From NCBI GenBank assembly GCA_937129385.1, contig CAKZNC010000215.1:1-43828 (forward strand): DNA of 43,828 nucleotides, given 5' to 3'. Origin of the DNA: an uncultured Bacteroidota bacterium (lineage in GTDB: Bacteria; Bacteroidota; Bacteroidia; Bacteroidales; GCA-2748055). Each line of letters begins with the position of its first letter. The stretch's first letter is position 1. The position numbers and the translations under genes are program-made. The notes under the pieces were generated by a model that was not told the DNA's origin, made no database searches, and was given only the letters and a program-made list of their open reading frames with translations. This document shows, piece after piece, positions 18,019 through 28,186 of this stretch.

Positions 18019-18023
18019 CTCTC

Positions 18024-18060
18024 TTAAATAAAAAGCCCCCCTGCACGAATACAGGAGGGC
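18024..18060 (-). terminator. intrinsic terminator after eno
   Basis: On the minus strand GCCCTCCTG and CAGGGGGGC form a 9-bp stem with one mismatch around an 8-base loop (TATTCGTG), followed by TTTTTATTT. It begins 23 bp after the eno stop codon. Confidence 0.85.
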
Positions 18061-18083
18061 ATTTATAATATTGGTGATCGCTT

Positions 18084-19376
<1,293 letters not shown>

Positions 19377-19387
19377 TTATAAAATGT

Positions 19388-19492
19388 GTATTTCGTATTT
19401 CGTATTGCGTATTGCGTGGTGCATAGTGCTCATTGCCCATTGCTCTTTGCCCATTGCTCTTTGCCCATTGCCCTTTGCCCTTCGCCTTTCCA
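19388..19492. repeat. 15-unit degenerate heptanucleotide array between eno and rplQ
   Basis: Fifteen consecutive 7-mers in perfect phase: GTATTTC, GTATTTC, GTATTGC, GTATTGC, GTGGTGC, ATAGTGC, TCATTGC, CCATTGC, TCTTTGC, CCATTGC, TCTTTGC, CCATTGC, CCTTTGC, CCTTCGC, CTTTCCA. Units drift gradually along the array while nearly all end in GC or TC. No insertion or deletion breaks the period. It begins 33 bp before the eno ATG (minus strand). Confidence 0.9.
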
Positions 19493-19532
19493 AAAAAAAG
19501 GGATAAAGCACCGCAAAGACACTCCATCCCCT
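19492..19532 (-). terminator. plausible intrinsic terminator of the ribosomal supercluster
   Basis: On the minus strand AGGGGAT and ATCCCTT pair around a 21-base loop and are followed directly by a run of eight T. It lies 25 bp past the rplQ stop. The long loop makes it weaker than the eno terminator. Confidence 0.5.
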
Positions 19533-19556
19533 CTATATTTCAAAAGCTGAGTGAAA

Positions 19557-20375
19557 TTATTCTTTATTCTTCTCGTCAGCTTTGTCTTCCTTTTTATCTT
19601 CCTCAGCATCAGACTTATCATCCTTCGCTTCAGCGGAAGCAGATTTGTCCTCTTTGGCTTCAGCAGCAGGAGTTTCCTCAACCTCTTCTGTCTTCTCTTC
19701 CTTCTTCTTCTCCACAGGTTTTTCTTCTTCTGCCTTGGCTGATGGTTGCTCATCTTTCTCAGCAGTCTTTTCCTCTGCAGCTTCCGCGCTGGCCTCCTCT
19801 TTCACCTCTTCAGCTGTCTCAGCAGCTTCAGCTTTGGGTTCGGCAGCCACCTCTTCAGTTGAAGTTTCAGTTGTTGCTTCCGCCGTAGCTTGTTCGGCAG
19901 CTTCCTCTTTAGGAGCAGATGCGTCAGTCTGTGCAGTTGTTTCCGACTTTTTCTTACCACCTCTTCTTCTCCTTGAGGAAGATTTCCTGGCTGCTGCTTT
20001 TTCAGCAAGCATATTCTCGTTGTAGTCAACCAGCTCGATGATACACATATCGGCATTGTCACCCAACCTGTTTCCAAGCTTGATGATCCTGGTGTATCCA
20101 CCCGGGCGGTCTGCTACCTTCTCTGCAATTTCGCGGAACAGTTCTGCGGTGGCCTCTTTATCCTGCAGGTATTTGAATACCTGGCGGCGTGAATGGGTAG
20201 TATCGTCCTTTGCTCGTGTAATGAGTGGTTCGATATATATCTTCAGTGCTTTCGCCTTGGCTGTTGTGGTCGTGATCCGCTTGTGCAAGATCAGCGAAGT
20301 AGCCATATTCGAAAGCATCGCATGTCTGTGTCCGCGCTTCCTGCTCAGGTGATTGATTTTCTTTCTATGTCTCAT
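19557..20375 (-). CDS. rplQ: 50S ribosomal protein L17 with long acidic C-terminal tail
   Basis: A 272-residue form of L17, about twice the E. coli length. Residues 1-121 are the conserved domain ([52 protein letters not shown]). Residues 125-144 form a basic linker with [12 protein letters not shown]. Residues 145-272 are a low-complexity Glu/Ala/Lys tail. The tail is in frame and ends with a normal stop before a terminator, so it is real coding sequence rather than a misread. Extensions are known in other Bacteroidetes L17 proteins; this one is long. L17 sits near the peptide exit tunnel, so the tail probably projects from the solvent side. It is the last gene of the supercluster, 5 bp after rpoA. 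Confidence 0.95.
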   Translation of the reverse strand: MRHRKKINHLSRKRGHRHAMLSNMATSLILHKRITTTTAKAKALKIYIEPLITRAKDDTTHSRRQVFKYLQDKEATAELFREIAEKVADRPGGYTRIIKLGNRLGDNADMCIIELVDYNENMLAEKAAARKSSSRRRRGGKKKSETTAQTDASAPKEEAAEQATAEATTETSTEEVAAEPKAEAAETAEEVKEEASAEAAEEKTAEKDEQPSAKAEEEKPVEKKKEEKTEEVEETPAAEAKEDKSASAEAKDDKSDAEEDKKEDKADEKNKE

Positions 20376-20380
20376 CTCAA

Positions 20381-21373
20381 TTAATCCTTGTCAAGTTTGT
20401 ATTTGCTGGTATCCAGACCAAAACTCAGGTTCATGGATTCCAGGAGTTCTTCCAGTTCTGTAAGTGATTTCTTACCGAAATTCCTGAATTTCAACAGGTC
20501 GTTCTTATTGAATTTCACCAGATCTCCAAGTGTTTCAACCTCTGCAGCTTTCAGGCAATTCAGTGCCCTGACAGAGAGGTCCAGGTCGACCAGTTTAGCT
20601 TTCAGCAGCTGGCGCATATGGAGCACTTCCTCGTCAAATTCTTCATTTGCAAAACCTTCATCTGCATCCAGTGTGATCTTCTCATCAGAGAACAGCATGA
20701 AGTGATAGATCAAAATCTTGGCTGCCTCTTTCAGTGCATCCTTCGGGTGGATCGATCCATCAGTTTCGATATCGATCACCAACTTTTCATAGTCGGTTTT
20801 CTGTTCCACCCTGTAGTTCTCGATATCATACTTCACATTCTTGATGGGCGTATAAATTGAATCGATTGCTACCAGGCCGAATTCAGATTCTGCCGGCTTG
20901 TTTTCATCGGAGGGGACATATCCGCGTCCTTTGCTGATATTCAACTCCATCTGGAGTTTCACATCTGACTCCATGTTGCAGATTACCTGGTCGGGATTCA
21001 ACACTTTGAATCCATTCAGGAACCTGCCCAGGTCGCCTGCTTTAAAGGTATCCTGACCAGAGATGGTCACCACGACCTTCTCCTCATTGACATCTTCGAT
21101 CTGTTGCTTGAAACGTATTTGTTTCAGGTTCAGTATGATATCGGTGACATCCTCAATCACTCCCGTGATTGTAGAAAACTCGTGTTCAACACCTTCGATC
21201 TTTACCGTCGTGATGGCAAAGCCTTCGAGTGAGGCGAGCAGTATTCTTCTCAGGGCGTTCCCGATCGTAATACCGTAACCTTGCTCCAGGGGTCTGAACT
21301 CGAATTTGCCGCGCTTATCGTCGGCTTCAAGCATAATAACCTTATCTGGTTTCTGGAATGCTAGTATGGCCAT
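20381..21373 (-). CDS. rpoA: RNA polymerase alpha subunit
   Basis: A 330-residue core subunit that nucleates RNA polymerase assembly and contacts activators. The N-terminal domain (to about 235) includes [20 protein letters not shown], the dimerisation signature. The C-terminal domain (about 255-325) has [20 protein letters not shown] and [14 protein letters not shown], the two helix-hairpin-helix-like segments that bind UP elements. Length is typical. It sits between rpsD and rplQ in the alpha operon. Confidence 0.98.
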   Translation of the reverse strand: MAILAFQKPDKVIMLEADDKRGKFEFRPLEQGYGITIGNALRRILLASLEGFAITTVKIEGVEHEFSTITGVIEDVTDIILNLKQIRFKQQIEDVNEEKVVVTISGQDTFKAGDLGRFLNGFKVLNPDQVICNMESDVKLQMELNISKGRGYVPSDENKPAESEFGLVAIDSIYTPIKNVKYDIENYRVEQKTDYEKLVIDIETDGSIHPKDALKEAAKILIYHFMLFSDEKITLDADEGFANEEFDEEVLHMRQLLKAKLVDLDLSVRALNCLKAAEVETLGDLVKFNKNDLLKFRNFGKKSLTELEELLESMNLSFGLDTSKYKLDKD

Positions 21374-21392
21374 AATAAAAGTTCTATATTAT

Positions 21393-22001
21393 TTATTTTG
21401 AATATAATTCAACGATGAGTTGTTCCTTGATATTCTCAGGAATTTCCTCTCTTTCGGGGCGGTTCAGGAATTTACCTTTCATCTCATTACCGTCCCATTC
21501 CAGCCAGCTTGAAGAACCTGCACGGTTGCTTTCGAGTGCCTCCTGGATAACGACCAGTGATTTTGATTTTTCCCTTACAGCCACAATATCCCCCGGTTTG
21601 AGGATATAGGACGGAATGCTTACAACTTCGTCATTCACGGTAATATGCCGGTGGCCGACGAGCTGACGTGCTCCGTCTCTTGATGCCGCGATGCCGAGTC
21701 GGTATACGACGTTGTCAAGACGTGACTCGAGCAACTGCAGCAGGATCTCACCTGTAACGCCCTTGCTACCTGACGCTTTTTCAAACAGGTTGCGGAATTG
21801 CTTCTCAAGGATTCCGTAGGTATACTTTGCCTTCTGCTTTTCCTTCAGCTGAATGCCATATTCAGAAGCCTTGCGTCTTCTTTTATTCATTCCATGCGAT
21901 CCCGGGGGATAATTCTTTTTTTCAAAGGATTTATCGGTACCGTAGATTGCTTCTCCGAATTTCCTGGCAATTTTTGTTTTTGGTCCTCTGTATCTAGCCA
22001 T
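21393..22001 (-). CDS. rpsD: 30S ribosomal protein S4
   Basis: A 202-residue primary 16S rRNA-binding protein needed for early 30S assembly and decoding accuracy. The S4 RNA-binding motif covers about residues 92-155 ([24 protein letters not shown]). The N-terminus [17 protein letters not shown] lacks the CxxC pairs of zinc-binding S4 proteins, so it is the zinc-free form. In E. coli S4 represses its own operon; no matching leader pseudoknot is recognisable here. Confidence 0.97.
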   Translation of the reverse strand: MARYRGPKTKIARKFGEAIYGTDKSFEKKNYPPGSHGMNKRRRKASEYGIQLKEKQKAKYTYGILEKQFRNLFEKASGSKGVTGEILLQLLESRLDNVVYRLGIAASRDGARQLVGHRHITVNDEVVSIPSYILKPGDIVAVREKSKSLVVIQEALESNRAGSSSWLEWDGNEMKGKFLNRPEREEIPENIKEQLIVELYSK

Positions 22002-22024
22002 CTGTATCTTATTCTAAAATATGA

Positions 22025-22414
22025 TTATACTCTTCTTCTTTTGGCCGGACGGCATCCATTGTGTGGCAATGGAGTGACGTCGACGATCTCGGTGACCTCG
22101 ATCCCGGCTCCGTGGATGGTACGGATTGCAGATTCCCTGCCTGATCCCGGGCCCTTCACATATACCTTCACTTTCCTGAGTCCCAGGTCGTAGGCAGTCT
22201 TTGCACATTCCTGTGCTGCCATCTGTGCAGCATACGGTGTATTCTTCTTGGAACCCCTGAATCCCATTTTACCTGCTGAACCCCATGAGATCACCTGGCC
22301 CTGACTGTTGGTCAGGGATATGATAATGTTATTGAAAGAAGCGTGAATATGCGCCTCTCCAACTGGTTCAACCTTAACGGAACGCTTCTTTGATGATCCT
22401 GTCTTCTTAGCCAT
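22025..22414 (-). CDS. rpsK: 30S ribosomal protein S11
   Basis: A 129-residue protein of the 30S platform near the mRNA exit. Signature segments are [35 protein letters not shown] and the C-terminal [20 protein letters not shown], with the basic RRRV end. It lies 12 bp after rpsM and 23 bp before rpsD. Confidence 0.98.
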   Translation of the reverse strand: MAKKTGSSKKRSVKVEPVGEAHIHASFNNIIISLTNSQGQVISWGSAGKMGFRGSKKNTPYAAQMAAQECAKTAYDLGLRKVKVYVKGPGSGRESAIRTIHGAGIEVTEIVDVTPLPHNGCRPAKRRRV

Positions 22415-22426
22415 TGTATGATCTTC

Positions 22427-22804
22427 TTATTTAACTGCTTTCTTTTTATTTGCAACTGTCTTCTTGCGACCTTTCCTGGTACGGGCATTGTTTTTCGTAC
22501 TCTGTCCCCTTACCGGGAGGCCGATACGATGACGAATTCCACGGTAGGATCCGATGTCCATCAGGCGCTTGATATTCATCTGCACCGAAGACCTGAGTTC
22601 ACCTTCGACCTTGTAGGTCTCGTTGATGATCTTACGGATCTTGTTCACCTGTTCGTCATTCCAGTCCTGTACCTTGACACTCCTGTCAACGCCAGCTTCA
22701 TCAAGGATCTTTTGAGCGGAACTCCTTCCAATCCCGAAGATATAGGTCAGTCCGACCTCTCCCCTTTTGTTTTTCGGCAAATCTACGCCAACGATTCTAG
22801 CCAT
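22427..22804 (-). CDS. rpsM: 30S ribosomal protein S13
   Basis: A 125-residue 30S head protein contacting the P-site tRNA and forming intersubunit bridges to L5. The helix-two-turn-helix part shows [20 protein letters not shown], and the basic tail [20 protein letters not shown] reaches toward the tRNAs. Length is normal. It follows rpmJ by 29 bp. Confidence 0.98.
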   Translation of the reverse strand: MARIVGVDLPKNKRGEVGLTYIFGIGRSSAQKILDEAGVDRSVKVQDWNDEQVNKIRKIINETYKVEGELRSSVQMNIKRLMDIGSYRGIRHRIGLPVRGQSTKNNARTRKGRKKTVANKKKAVK

Positions 22805-22833
22805 ATTCTTTATTTAATTTTTTCAGTTTTAGA

Positions 22834-22950
22834 TTATCCCTGACGTTGCTTGAACTTGGGATTCTTCTTGTTAATAACGTATAAGCGACCTTTCCGGCGA
22901 ACGATTTTACATTCCGCGCTGCGCTTTTTCACTGATGCTCTGACTTTCAT
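22834..22950 (-). CDS. rpmJ: 50S ribosomal protein L36
   Basis: A 38-residue frame between infA and rpsM, its usual place. It begins [10 protein letters not shown] and ends NPKFKQRQG. Family members with a zinc ribbon carry CxxC, C and H ligands; here only Cys14 remains (RSAECKIV) and the later ligands are replaced (VINKKNPKF), so it is the zinc-free form. It stabilises 23S rRNA near the peptidyl-transferase region in known structures. Confidence 0.95.
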   Translation of the reverse strand: MKVRASVKKRSAECKIVRRKGRLYVINKKNPKFKQRQG

Positions 22951-22961
22951 ATCCTGTTTCT

Positions 22962-23180
22962 TTATTTATACCTGTATGATATCCTGCCTTTTGTCAGGTC
23001 GTAGGGAGACATCTCCACTTTGACCTTGTCGCCGGGCAGTAATTTGATATAATGCATTCTCATCTTACCCGATATATGTGCCGTGATTACGTGGCCGTTT
23101 TCCAGCTCAACGCGAAACATTGCATTTGACAATGCTTCCGTGATCACACCATCTTGTTCAATTGATGCCTGTTTTGCCAT
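22962..23180 (-). CDS. infA: translation initiation factor IF-1
   Basis: A 72-residue S1/OB-fold protein that occupies the ribosomal A site during initiation with IF-2 and IF-3. It shows [23 protein letters not shown] near the start and [18 protein letters not shown] with the RISYRYK end, all typical. It is 7 bp downstream of map and 11 bp before rpmJ. Confidence 0.98.
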   Translation of the reverse strand: MAKQASIEQDGVITEALSNAMFRVELENGHVITAHISGKMRMHYIKLLPGDKVKVEMSPYDLTKGRISYRYK

Positions 23181-23187
23181 AATCTGA

Positions 23188-23967
23188 CTAATTTTTTATT
23201 ATTTCATCGATATAGTCGAAGGTTGAAAGCACATCAGCCTCTCCTTTATCGATTGCTATTGCCAACTCATAGTGGGCAGAGGGTTTTTGATCTGCCGTGC
23301 TGATGGTCCATCCATCGGCTCCCTGGTTGATCTGCCTTTTGCCCATGTTGATCATCGGTTCAATACAGATGACCATTCCTTTCTTCAGCTTCACCCCGGT
23401 TCCCCTTCTGCCGTAATTGGGCACTTCCGGTTCTTCGTGCATGCGTTTGCCCAGTCCGTGTCCGACCAACTCCCTGACCACTGTATAGCCATGGTCCTCA
23501 GCATATTGCTGAACGGCATGCCCGATGTCCCCGACCCGTTGTCCGTCTACCGCCTTTTCGATTCCTTTCCATAAGGCTTCCCTTGTGGTACGCATCAGCG
23601 CTTTCACTTCGGGGGCGATCTCTCCAACTGCAAATGTAAAGGCAGTATCGCCATAATACCCGTTCTTCACCACCCCGCAATCCACCGAAACGATATCTCC
23701 CTCTTTGAGAATGATCTCATTTGAGGGGATCCCGTGCACCACCTGTGAATTCACCGATGTGCAGAGTGTTGCGGGATATCCCTGGTAACCCTTGAACCCG
23801 GGGACAGCATCGTGATCGAGAATGAAGGCCTCTGCAATCTTATCCAGCTCACCGGTTGAAATGCCTGGCCGGATATGCTTTCCAATCTCTGCAAGTGTTT
23901 TTGACACCAGCAGGTTGCTTTCCCTCATGTACTCAATCTCTTCCGTTGTCTTCAAATATATCATCAA
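23188..23967 (-). CDS. map: methionine aminopeptidase, type I
   Basis: A 259-residue metalloprotease removing the initiator methionine from nascent proteins. The pita-bread fold's five metal ligands are all visible: Asp96 (SVDCG), Asp107 (GYYGDTAF), His170 (ELVGHGLG), Glu203 (CIEPMINMG) and Glu234 (HYELAIAI), plus catalytic His78 (VVHGIPS). There is no insert or N-terminal extension, so it is class Ia. It lies directly behind secY without an intervening adk gene, the Bacteroidetes order. Two adjacent ATGs could serve as start. Confidence 0.97.
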   Translation of the reverse strand: MMIYLKTTEEIEYMRESNLLVSKTLAEIGKHIRPGISTGELDKIAEAFILDHDAVPGFKGYQGYPATLCTSVNSQVVHGIPSNEIILKEGDIVSVDCGVVKNGYYGDTAFTFAVGEIAPEVKALMRTTREALWKGIEKAVDGQRVGDIGHAVQQYAEDHGYTVVRELVGHGLGKRMHEEPEVPNYGRRGTGVKLKKGMVICIEPMINMGKRQINQGADGWTISTADQKPSAHYELAIAIDKGEADVLSTFDYIDEIIKN

Positions 23968-23982
23968 AGAACTTTCTCCAGT

Positions 23983-25320
23983 TTAGATCGCGGAGGCTGT
24001 ACCACCGGCACGCCCTTTGATCTTACCTGACTTCATCAATCCATCGTAATGCCGCATCAGCAGGTGACTTTCTACCTGTTGCAGCGTATCAAGGATCACA
24101 CCCACCATAATCAGCAGGGATGTTCCTCCAAAGAACATAGCAAAACTCTGATCAATTCCAAACATCATCGCGAAGGCTGGCATAATTGCCACGAATGCGA
24201 GGAAGAAGGATCCGGGAAGCGTGATCTTCGACATCACTGAGTCGAGGAACTCCGCGGTCTTCCTTCCGGGTTTAACCCCCGGAATGAACCCACCGTTCTT
24301 CTTCATATCTTCAGCCATCTGGTTTGGATTGACCGTGACGGCTGTATAGAAATATGTAAACAGAATGATCAGAACTGCATTCACAAAATTGTACCAGAAT
24401 CCTACGGGGTTGGAAAATGTAGCCGCGATCCCTGTTGCTGAATCAGAAGATGCAAATCCCGCGATGGTGATGGGGATGAACATCAGTGCCTGCGCAAAGA
24501 TGATCGGCATAACACCTGCTGCATTCACTTTCAGCGGGATGTACTGGCGCACTCCACCGTACTGTTTGTTACCCACGATCCTTTTTGCATACTGAACAGG
24601 AATCCGACGGGTCCCCTGCACAAGCAGGATTGAGAGCATGAATACCACGAATAGTATCAGGATCTCTACCAGGAATGCGACGAGCCCGCCTCCCTGCTGC
24701 TCGAGCCTCGAGGAGAATTCTATACCGAGTGACTGTGGCAATCTTGCGATGATCCCGATCATAATGATCAGGGAGATCCCGTTCCCGATTCCTTTGTCTG
24801 TAATTCTTTCACCGAGCCACATAATGAACATTGTACCTGCGGTAAGGATGATCACTGCGCCGAACTTTGAGAAGCTTGGCGAAAATGCATCCGGTGGCAG
24901 CTGGTATGTAAGGCTCGCAATGTATGTCGGGGCCTGGAGCAGGAGAATACCTACTGTAAGGTACCTGGAGATCTGGTTGATCTTCCGCCTGCCGCTTTCA
25001 CCTTCACGCTGCAGTCGCTGGAAGTAGGGAACTGCGATCCCCAGCAACTGGATCACGATCGTTGCCGAGATATACGGCATGATCCCCAGTCCGAAGATCG
25101 AAGCCCTGGCAAATGCACCCCCTGTAAACAGGTTGATGATGTCCAGGATATTACCCGATTGCTGCTGGAGGTTTGAAAGTCTTGTGGGATCGATTCCCGG
25201 CAGGACCACATGTGTTCCCAGTCGGTATACCAGCAATATTCCAAGCGTATAAAGGATCCTCGCCCTGAGTTCCTCGATTTTCCAGATATTCCTTAATGTT
25301 TCAAAAAATTTCTTCATCAA
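23983..25320 (-). CDS. secY: protein translocase subunit SecY
   Basis: A 445-residue inner-membrane channel subunit of the Sec translocon with ten predicted TM helices. Recognisable parts are the plug region following HVVLPGIDP, INLFTGGAFARASIFGLGIM (TM2b), the GERITDKGIGNGISLIIM segment, the cytosolic loop with RRIPVQYAKR, and the C-terminal MRHYDGLMKSG. Exported proteins in the window depend on this channel. It is separated from rplO by 2 bp, so coupled translation is likely. Confidence 0.98.
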   Translation of the reverse strand: MMKKFFETLRNIWKIEELRARILYTLGILLVYRLGTHVVLPGIDPTRLSNLQQQSGNILDIINLFTGGAFARASIFGLGIMPYISATIVIQLLGIAVPYFQRLQREGESGRRKINQISRYLTVGILLLQAPTYIASLTYQLPPDAFSPSFSKFGAVIILTAGTMFIMWLGERITDKGIGNGISLIIMIGIIARLPQSLGIEFSSRLEQQGGGLVAFLVEILILFVVFMLSILLVQGTRRIPVQYAKRIVGNKQYGGVRQYIPLKVNAAGVMPIIFAQALMFIPITIAGFASSDSATGIAATFSNPVGFWYNFVNAVLIILFTYFYTAVTVNPNQMAEDMKKNGGFIPGVKPGRKTAEFLDSVMSKITLPGSFFLAFVAIMPAFAMMFGIDQSFAMFFGGTSLLIMVGVILDTLQQVESHLLMRHYDGLMKSGKIKGRAGGTASAI

Positions 25321-25322
25321 GT

Positions 25323-25769
25323 TCAGATTTTTTCGGCAGTGCCTCCTTGTGCTTCAATGGCTTCAATGGCTGATTTCGAGAAAGCGTGTGCTTTCACATT
25401 GAGTTTGGTCTTCAGTTCACCCTCACCGAGTATTTTCACAAGGGTACTTTTCTGCACCAAACCAGCTTCAAACAGCGTCTCCACTGAAATCTCTGTATAT
25501 TTTTTCTTCTCAGCCAGCTCCTGGAGTGTCCCCACGTTGATGGCTTTGAACTCCTTTCGGTTGATATTGGTAAACCCAAACTTCGGTACGCGACGCTGCA
25601 ATGGCATCTGTCCGCCTTCAAATCCAACCTTCCTGGAGTAACCAGACCTGGATTTCTGACCCTTGTGACCGCGTGTAGATGTACCGCCGTATCCGGATCC
25701 CTGACCACGTCCGATTCTCTTTTTGCTTTTTGTCGAACCTTTTGCGGGTTTTAATTTACTCAAATCCAT
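25323..25769 (-). CDS. rplO: 50S ribosomal protein L15
   Basis: A 148-residue protein of the large subunit. The Gly/Arg/Lys-rich N-terminus (GRGQGSGYGGTSTRGHKGQK) penetrates 23S rRNA, and the globular C-terminus ends KSAIEAIEAQGGTAEKI. Length is normal. Its neighbours are rpmD upstream (24 bp) and secY downstream. Confidence 0.98.
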   Translation of the reverse strand: MDLSKLKPAKGSTKSKKRIGRGQGSGYGGTSTRGHKGQKSRSGYSRKVGFEGGQMPLQRRVPKFGFTNINRKEFKAINVGTLQELAEKKKYTEISVETLFEAGLVQKSTLVKILGEGELKTKLNVKAHAFSKSAIEAIEAQGGTAEKI

Positions 25770-25793
25770 TTTTCCTGATCTATAATGTGATTA

Positions 25794-25976
25794 TTACTTT
25801 ACCTCTTCTACGCTCAGCAGGTGAGAGATCTTCTCCACCATACCCTTGATCTGGGGAGTTGCCTCCAACTCTACAGTCTGGTGCATTTTTTTGATCCCCA
25901 ATGCTTCCAGGGTTCTCTTCTGCTTTACTGTCTGCCCAATCTTACTTTTCGTCTGGGTGATCTTTATTTTTCCCAT
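25794..25976 (-). CDS. rpmD: 50S ribosomal protein L30
   Basis: A 60-residue small protein with the alpha/beta fold of L30, beginning MGKIKITQTKSKIGQ and containing QKRTLEALGIKKMHQTVELE. It binds 23S rRNA at the back of the large subunit. It is placed between rpsE and rplO as in most bacteria. Confidence 0.97.
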   Translation of the reverse strand: MGKIKITQTKSKIGQTVKQKRTLEALGIKKMHQTVELEATPQIKGMVEKISHLLSVEEVK

Positions 25977-25987
25977 TTTCTGTCAGA

Positions 25988-26509
25988 TTAACCGTTAAAT
26001 ACTTTTTCCATGGTCACCCCGCGATGTTGTGCTACAGTATTGGCATCCCTGAGTTCGAGGAGTGCCTGGAAGGTAGCTTTCACGAGGTTGTGCGGGTTTG
26101 AAGAACCTTTTGACTTGGCCAGCACGTCGGTAATTCCCACGCTTTCCAGGACTGCACGCATTGCACCACCGGCCTTCACACCGGCACCACTTGCAGCAGG
26201 CTTCAGGAAGATCGTTGCACCTCCGTACTTGGAGACCTGCTCATGGGGAATGGTACCATGGATCACCGGAACCTTGATCAGATTCTTCTTCGCATCCTCA
26301 ACACCTTTGGCAATAGCGGTGGTCACTTCGTTGGCTTTTCCAAGTCCGTGTCCCACGATGCCGTCCTCGTTTCCAACCACAACGATGGCCGAAAAACTGA
26401 AGGTACGTCCACCTTTGGTAACTTTGGTTACACGCTGGATGCTGACCAGGCGATCCTTCAGATCGAGGTCGCTTGTCTTAACTTTTCTTATACTACTATT
26501 TGTTGACAT
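25988..26509 (-). CDS. rpsE: 30S ribosomal protein S5
   Basis: A 173-residue protein of the 30S body at the mRNA entry, important for accuracy and helicase action. The N-terminal double-stranded-RNA-binding-like domain has [20 protein letters not shown] and [14 protein letters not shown], the loop where spectinomycin-resistance changes map in other bacteria. The C-terminal domain has [20 protein letters not shown]. Length is normal. Confidence 0.98.
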   Translation of the reverse strand: MSTNSSIRKVKTSDLDLKDRLVSIQRVTKVTKGGRTFSFSAIVVVGNEDGIVGHGLGKANEVTTAIAKGVEDAKKNLIKVPVIHGTIPHEQVSKYGGATIFLKPAASGAGVKAGGAMRAVLESVGITDVLAKSKGSSNPHNLVKATFQALLELRDANTVAQHRGVTMEKVFNG

Positions 26510-26517
26510 AGCAATTC

Positions 26518-26874
26518 TTAAAATTTAAGTCCGTTTTCCCTGGCAGCATCTGCTAAACTCTTAACCCTGCCATGATACAAATAACCGTTCCTGTCGAATT
26601 TCACGGTTTCAATACCTTTCTCTTTCGCCTTCCCGGCAAGTGCCTGTCCGACAAGCTTGGCCTGTTCGATCTTATTGACCTTTTTCCCGGCGATCTCTTT
26701 TTCCTTTGAAGAAGCAGAAAGGACGGTCTCTCCTGTCAGGTCATTGATCAGCTGCGCATAGATCTGCTTGTTGCTTCTGTAGACAGACATCCTGGGTACA
26801 TCTCCTGTACCGGTCAGGTTTTTCCTGATCCTCCTTTTGATCCTGGTTCTTCTTTGATGCTTTGTTAAAGCCAT
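26518..26874 (-). CDS. rplR: 50S ribosomal protein L18
   Basis: A 118-residue 5S rRNA-binding protein that with L5 forms the central protuberance. The basic start [20 protein letters not shown] and the motifs [18 protein letters not shown] and [19 protein letters not shown] are typical. It lies 41 bp after rplF. Confidence 0.98.
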   Translation of the reverse strand: MALTKHQRRTRIKRRIRKNLTGTGDVPRMSVYRSNKQIYAQLINDLTGETVLSASSKEKEIAGKKVNKIEQAKLVGQALAGKAKEKGIETVKFDRNGYLYHGRVKSLADAARENGLKF

Positions 26875-26915
26875 TTCTATATGATTTTCTTATTTTCTGG
26901 ATAAACGATTGATTA

Positions 26916-27470
26916 TTATACCGCGGCAGATTTACCTGCTTTTCTTCTGAGCTGTTCACCCACAAACTTGATCCCTTTCCCTTTATAGGGCTCCGGCGGA
27001 CGGAATGACCTGATCTTTGCTGCCACCTGGCCGATCAGCTGCTTATCCGCACTGGTCAGGGTAATGACCGGGTTTGATCTTCTTTCGGTTTTGGCTTCCA
27101 CCTTCACCTCTTCCGGGATCCTGAAATGAATGTCGTGTGAATACCCGAGGCTGAGTTCCAGTATCTGTCCTTTGGTTTCCGCACGGTAACCGACACCCAC
27201 CAGTTCGAGCTGGATGGTATAACCTTCCGAAACACCGGTGACCATATTGTTCAGCAATGAACGATAGAGTCCGTGCATCGCTTTGGTCCTGATCTCATCG
27301 TTGGGGCGCTCAATAATAAGCTGCTGCTCCTCGACCTTAACTTTCAACGATTTGTCAACCTGCTGATGCAGCTCTCCCTTGGGGCCCTTCACGGTTACCA
27401 GGTTCTTGTCATCCACGTTAATCGTGGCGCCTTCCGGTAAGCTGATGGGTAAAATTCCAATCCTTGACAT
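26916..27470 (-). CDS. rplF: 50S ribosomal protein L6
   Basis: A 184-residue protein made of two similar alpha/beta halves, near the factor-binding site of the 50S. It begins MSRIGILPISLPEGATI; the second half has SLGYSHDIHFRIPEEV and the conserved RPPEPYKGKGIKFVGEQLRR near the C-terminus. Length is normal. It lies between rpsH and rplR. Confidence 0.98.
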   Translation of the reverse strand: MSRIGILPISLPEGATINVDDKNLVTVKGPKGELHQQVDKSLKVKVEEQQLIIERPNDEIRTKAMHGLYRSLLNNMVTGVSEGYTIQLELVGVGYRAETKGQILELSLGYSHDIHFRIPEEVKVEAKTERRSNPVITLTSADKQLIGQVAAKIRSFRPPEPYKGKGIKFVGEQLRRKAGKSAAV

Positions 27471-27488
27471 GGTAAATATCTTTCTTTA

Positions 27489-27884
27489 TTAATATACGTA
27501 ACACAATACTTCGCCGCCGACTCCCATGGACCTGGCCTCCTTATCTGTCATCACACCCTGTGATGTGGAGATAATGGACACGCCGAGTCCGTTCAGAACA
27601 CGCGGGATCGAATCCTTATCGGAATACTTCCTCAGACCTGGACGGCTGACTCTTCCCAGTTCCTTAATCGCGGGGACCTTGGTCTCCGGGTGGTACTTCA
27701 GTGCGATCTTGATATTCCCCTGCGGACCTTTGTCCTCGAATTTAAAGTTCAGGATATACCCTTTCTCGAAGAGAATACGGGTAATATCTTTCTTGATATT
27801 GGAAGCAGGAATATCAACGATCTTGTGATGAGCCATCACGGCGTTCCTGATTCTTGTCAGATAATCTGAAATCGGATCTGTCAT
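27489..27884 (-). CDS. rpsH: 30S ribosomal protein S8
   Basis: A 131-residue primary 16S rRNA-binding protein. It starts MTDPISDYLTRIRNA and ends with the rRNA-binding SIISTSQGVMTDKEARSMGV and GGEVLCYVY. In E. coli S8 represses the spc operon at the rplE start; no equivalent stem is recognisable at the L24-L5 junction here. Confidence 0.98.
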   Translation of the reverse strand: MTDPISDYLTRIRNAVMAHHKIVDIPASNIKKDITRILFEKGYILNFKFEDKGPQGNIKIALKYHPETKVPAIKELGRVSRPGLRKYSDKDSIPRVLNGLGVSIISTSQGVMTDKEARSMGVGGEVLCYVY

Positions 27885-27912
27885 TTTTATCTTAATTTCT
27901 TCTGTTAAACAA

Positions 27913-28182
27913 TTACCAGCTGGCCTTTTTAACGCCCGGGATCAAACCTGAAGAGGCCATTTCCCTGAAAGTGATCCGGCTGATTCCGAACTGGCGCATA
28001 TACCCTTTGGGTCTGCCGGTGAGTTTGCATCGATTGTGCAGCCTGATGGGGTTTGAATTCCTTGGCAGGCGGCTCAGAGCAACGTAATCACCTTCGGCTT
28101 TCAGCCGTGCCCTTTTCTCGGCATACTTTTCGACTAATTTCTGGCGCTTAACTTCCCTAGCCTTCATTGATTCTTTGGCCAT
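27913..28182 (-). CDS. rpsN: 30S ribosomal protein S14, zinc-free long form
   Basis: An 89-residue 30S head protein. It is the long C-minus type: the C-terminal half ([34 protein letters not shown]) has a single cysteine instead of the CxxC pairs of short zinc-binding S14. The N-terminus is a highly charged helix ([20 protein letters not shown]). It lies 4 bp after rplE. Confidence 0.98.
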   Translation of the reverse strand: MAKESMKAREVKRQKLVEKYAEKRARLKAEGDYVALSRLPRNSNPIRLHNRCKLTGRPKGYMRQFGISRITFREMASSGLIPGVKKASW

Positions 28183-28186
28183 ATTC

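Larger units (their letters stand above)
17620..18083. other. 464-bp gltA-eno intergenic region
   Basis: No supportable gene. From left to right it holds the gltA leader with its palindrome, an element bounded by 28-bp inverted repeats (17710-18018) and the eno terminator (18024-18060). Within the element are a perfect 8-bp stem GGTGCACT...AGTGCACC (17740-17766) and a palindrome CTGCGGAA-TGAA-TTCCGCAG (17844-17863). Confidence 0.75.

Noticed and set aside
19388-19492. CRISPR-like array
   Set aside because: The repeats are 7 bp, contiguous and without spacers, and no cas genes are nearby.
19433-20025. Plus-strand open frames opposite rplQ
   Set aside because: They are antisense to the low-complexity Glu/Ala/Lys tail of L17 and to the heptamer array, which produce long Ser/Leu-rich frames by composition.
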